Shown here piece by piece: positions 61,450 to 63,488 of a stretch of DNA of 63,488 nt (its first letter is position 1; each line of letters starts with the position of its first letter). The position numbers and the translations under genes are program-made. The notes under the pieces were generated by a model, which was not told where the DNA came from, did not search any database, and worked only from the letters and a program-made list of their open reading frames with translations. The stretch is from Fictibacillus macauensis ZFHKF-1 (GTDB lineage: Bacteria; Bacillota; Bacilli; Bacillales; Fictibacillaceae): contig NZ_AKKV01000032.1 in NCBI RefSeq assembly GCF_000269865.1, positions 1-63,488 on the forward strand, written 5' to 3'.

Positions 61450-62526
61450 ATGTCAGTGGCACGACTAGAGAAATTACGAAAAAGCTTTGTGGGTACAGAG
61501 ATCCAAGCGATGCTCGTAACATCGCCGTACAATCGTCGTTATCTTAGTGGCTTTACAGGGAGTTCAGGTGTCTTAGTCATTACTGCACAGCAAGCGGTTC
61601 TAGTAACAGACTTTCGCTATGTAGAGCAAGCAACCGCTCAGGCACCTGATTTTACCATTGTAGAGCACGCAGCTTCCCTTATAGAAACCGTTGCGCAAAC
61701 GGTGAAGAAGCTGGGCATTACTACTCTTGGCTTTGAGGAAGACTATGTTACTTATGCCCTGCATCGAACATATCGTGCTGCAATGCAATCGGTAGGCACG
61801 AACCTACTTGGTGTTTCGGGCATGATTGAAAAATTACGCTTGCTTAAGGACTCTTCAGAGATTAAGATATTAAAGGAAGCAGCCCAAATTGCTGATGCAG
61901 CATTTTCTCATATCGTCACGTACATAAAAGAAGGACAAACAGAACTAGAGGTTGCCAATGAATTAGAATACTTCATGCGAAAAGAAGGCGCTGCCTCCTC
62001 TTCCTTTGAAATGATTGTCGCTTCAGGTTGGCGTTCAGCGTTGCCACATGGCAAAGCTTCCGACAAAGTGATCCAACAAGGCGAGTTAGTTACCTTGGAT
62101 TTTGGTGCGTATTATAAAGGCTATTGTTCTGATATGACGCGAACAGTCGCGGTTGGAACGGTTTCCACAGAATTACGTAGCATTTATGAAACGGTGAAAG
62201 AAGCACAACAACGAGGAATGGATGGCATTGCACCAGGTATGACGGGGAGACAAGCTGACGCCTTAACGAGAGATTATATTACTCAACAAGGATATGGCGC
62301 ACACTTCGGTCATTCAACCGGTCATGGCATTGGTTTAGAAGTGCACGAAGGCCCAAGCCTTGCTAAGCATTCAGACATCATTCTAGAGCCATCTATGATT
62401 GTCACGGTAGAACCGGGCATTTACGTTTCAGGTGTTGGTGGCGTTCGCATTGAGGATGATACGGTCATCACGTCACATGGAAATGAATCGTTGACGCATT
62501 CGACGAAAGAGTTGCTTATTTTATAG
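61450..62526 (+). CDS. yqhT: M24-family Xaa-Pro dipeptidase YqhT
   Basis: 358 residues with GGGGGAG upstream. N-terminal creatinase domain (LRKSFVGTEIQAMLVTSPYN and RRYLSGFTGSSGVLV). Pita-bread metalloprotease with both metal ligands: VTLDFGAYYKGYCSDMTR (two Asp), GHSTGHGIGLEVHEGP (His), and VTVEPGIYV and VRIEDD (two Glu). Cleaves Xaa-Pro dipeptides. 19 bp after aroQ and 21 bp before efp, one operon. Confidence 0.92.
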   Translation: MSVARLEKLRKSFVGTEIQAMLVTSPYNRRYLSGFTGSSGVLVITAQQAVLVTDFRYVEQATAQAPDFTIVEHAASLIETVAQTVKKLGITTLGFEEDYVTYALHRTYRAAMQSVGTNLLGVSGMIEKLRLLKDSSEIKILKEAAQIADAAFSHIVTYIKEGQTELEVANELEYFMRKEGAASSSFEMIVASGWRSALPHGKASDKVIQQGELVTLDFGAYYKGYCSDMTRTVAVGTVSTELRSIYETVKEAQQRGMDGIAPGMTGRQADALTRDYITQQGYGAHFGHSTGHGIGLEVHEGPSLAKHSDIILEPSMIVTVEPGIYVSGVGGVRIEDDTVITSHGNESLTHSTKELLIL

Positions 62527-62547
62527 AATTTTAGGAGGAAAAGACAC

Positions 62548-63105
62548 ATGGTATCTGTAAACGATTTTCGTACAGGCTTAACAATTGAAGTAGACGGTGG
62601 AATTTGGCAAGTAATGGAATTCCAACACGTAAAACCAGGAAAAGGAGCGGCTTTCGTTCGTTCTAAGCTTCGTAACCTACGTACGGGCGCTATTCAAGAA
62701 AAAACATTCCGTGGCGGCGAAAAAGTAGCCAAAGCGCATATTGAAAACCGTCGCATGCAATACTTATATGCTTCTGGTGATACGCATACATTCATGGATA
62801 ACGAATCGTATGAGCAAACAGAACTTACATCTGCACAGCTTGAGTATGAGTTAAAGTTCTTATTAGAAAACATGGTTGTACAAATCATGACGTATCAAGG
62901 TGAAACGATCGGTGTAGAACTTCCAAACACGGTAGAATTAGAAGTTGCTGAAACAGAGCCTGGCATTAAAGGTGATACAGCGTCTGGTGGAAGTAAGCCA
63001 GCAACAATGGAAACAGGCTTAATCGTTCAAGTTCCATTTTTCATTAACCAAGGTGAAAAATTACTCATTGATACTCGCTCTGGCGACTACGTATCACGCG
63101 CATAG
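62548..63105 (+). CDS. efp: Elongation factor P
   Basis: 185 residues, AGGAGG eight bases upstream. [40 protein letters not shown] with the modification loop KPGKGAA (Lys at the tip), [17 protein letters not shown] and [20 protein letters not shown], the last being the EF-P signature. It relieves ribosomes stalled at polyproline. Last gene of the yqhR-aroQ-yqhT-efp block, followed by a strong terminator. Confidence 0.95.
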   Translation: MVSVNDFRTGLTIEVDGGIWQVMEFQHVKPGKGAAFVRSKLRNLRTGAIQEKTFRGGEKVAKAHIENRRMQYLYASGDTHTFMDNESYEQTELTSAQLEYELKFLLENMVVQIMTYQGETIGVELPNTVELEVAETEPGIKGDTASGGSKPATMETGLIVQVPFFINQGEKLLIDTRSGDYVSRA

Positions 63106-63121
63106 TCCTTCTTTACCTCAT

Positions 63122-63167
63122 AAAAAATGGCTTCATCATCCGTTTCGGTGATGAAGCCATTTTTTTC
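63122..63167 (+). terminator. Terminator after efp
   Basis: AAAAAATGGCTTCATCA pairs with TGATGAAGCCATTTTTT (63149-63165). Confidence 0.9.
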
Positions 63168-63269
63168 ATGCCGCTCGTTCGTTTGATTGATTTTAGATTG
63201 TCTTGTGTATATAAGCAGCCATCGAATGCACCAAAAAATGAAGTAGGTGCAAGCTCTTGTGTAAATGCG

Positions 63270-63433
63270 CAAGGCTCTCGATTTGCGCGCAGACCCAGTC
63301 CGTTCGCGCGCAGGAGCCCTCGATTCGCGCGCAGACCCAGTCCATTCGCGCGCAGGCCCAGTCCGTTCTCGCGCAGACCCAGTCCGTTCGCGCGCAGACC
63401 CAGTCTGTTCGCGCGCAGACTCGATAAATGGCC
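63270..63433 (+). repeat. 21-bp tandem repeat array 3 (TTCGCGCGCA core)
   Basis: Seven units between 63291 and 63433 (TTTGCGCGCA, then TTCGCGCGCA x4, TTCTCGCGCA and TTCGCGCGCA), plus a partial TGCGCAAGG unit at 63276. The remainder is GACCCAGTCCG in most, GGAGCCCTCGA and GACTCGATAAA in others. The same core as arrays 1 and 2 but a different remainder. It lies after the efp terminator; the end of the window (63434-63488) has no gene. Confidence 0.9.
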
Positions 63434-63488
63434 TCCAACAAAGTAGGTAAGGGATGAAAAAAAGTGAAAATGAAGAGATCCTCTCGTA

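Noticed and set aside
63168..63450. Open frames through the repeat arrays (arginine-rich repetitive peptides)
   Set aside because: A 21-bp period keeps several frames open on both strands at once. No ribosome binding site, and no frame is favoured.

Overview
The window is a Bacillaceae chromosome segment. The part from about 28 kb to the right end follows the Bacillus subtilis order almost gene for gene: yqgT, yqgV, yqgW, yqgX, yqgY, comGA-GG, yqzE, yqhG, yqhH, gcvT, gcvPA, gcvPB, yqhL, lipM, mntR, yqhO, yqhP, yqhQ, yqhR, aroQ, yqhT and efp. Strong AGGAGG-type ribosome binding sites, TTG and GTG starts, and hairpin-plus-T-run terminators between most units fit a low-to-moderate GC Firmicute. 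A class II (B12-dependent) ribonucleotide reductase sits between lipM and mntR, which is not the B. subtilis arrangement. I cannot name the species.

Region 1 (1-20 kb) is an accessory island made of polymorphic toxin C-termini and immunity genes. A near-identical hydrophobic pre-toxin linker ends in different toxin domains: a PoNe-type PD-(D/E)xK DNase, a CdiA-type tRNase and an AHH nuclease. Each is followed by its own immunity gene (PoNi/DUF1910-DUF1911, pentapeptide repeat, Imm11). Several further immunity genes follow only the last 40-75 codons of a vanished toxin (4133, 8034, 13540), and others stand alone (ankyrin 14214, SUKH 19215). The island also holds broken copies of IS21, IS66, IS256 and IS3 elements, fragments of the PoNi gene tail, repeated terminators, and passenger genes (an APH-like kinase, a Nudix hydrolase, an MFS exporter). 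It looks like a cassette-exchange and decay zone in which immunity outlives toxin. No complete toxin with its N-terminal delivery domain lies in the window.

Region 2 (20-28 kb) has envelope and transport genes: small lipoproteins, MFS and GAP-family membrane proteins, and a three-gene ABC exporter operon whose permease is fused to a degenerate M1-peptidase-like domain.

Region 3 (28-45.5 kb) carries yqgT, the thiamine-binding YqgV, metabolic genes, a tRNA-Gln, the seven-gene competence pseudopilus operon comGA-GG with overlapping aroK, and yqzE. Between 40.7 and 41.8 kb lie vestiges of a second comGG-aroK...yqzE copy around a GNAT gene, evidence of a decayed tandem duplication. Nudix, GNAT, PhzF, CsaA and MoaA genes follow.

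Region 4 (45.5-63.5 kb) is core metabolism: yqhGH, a tandem glycine riboswitch controlling gcvT-gcvPA-gcvPB, octanoyltransferase LipM (lipoyl supply for the same glycine cleavage system), NrdJ, MntR and the yqhO-efp block.

Three intergenic arrays of 21-bp units (30.4, 52.7 and 63.3 kb) share the core TTCGCGCGCA but have array-specific remainders. They are the least explained signal in the window, along with the immunity-retaining toxin graveyard.
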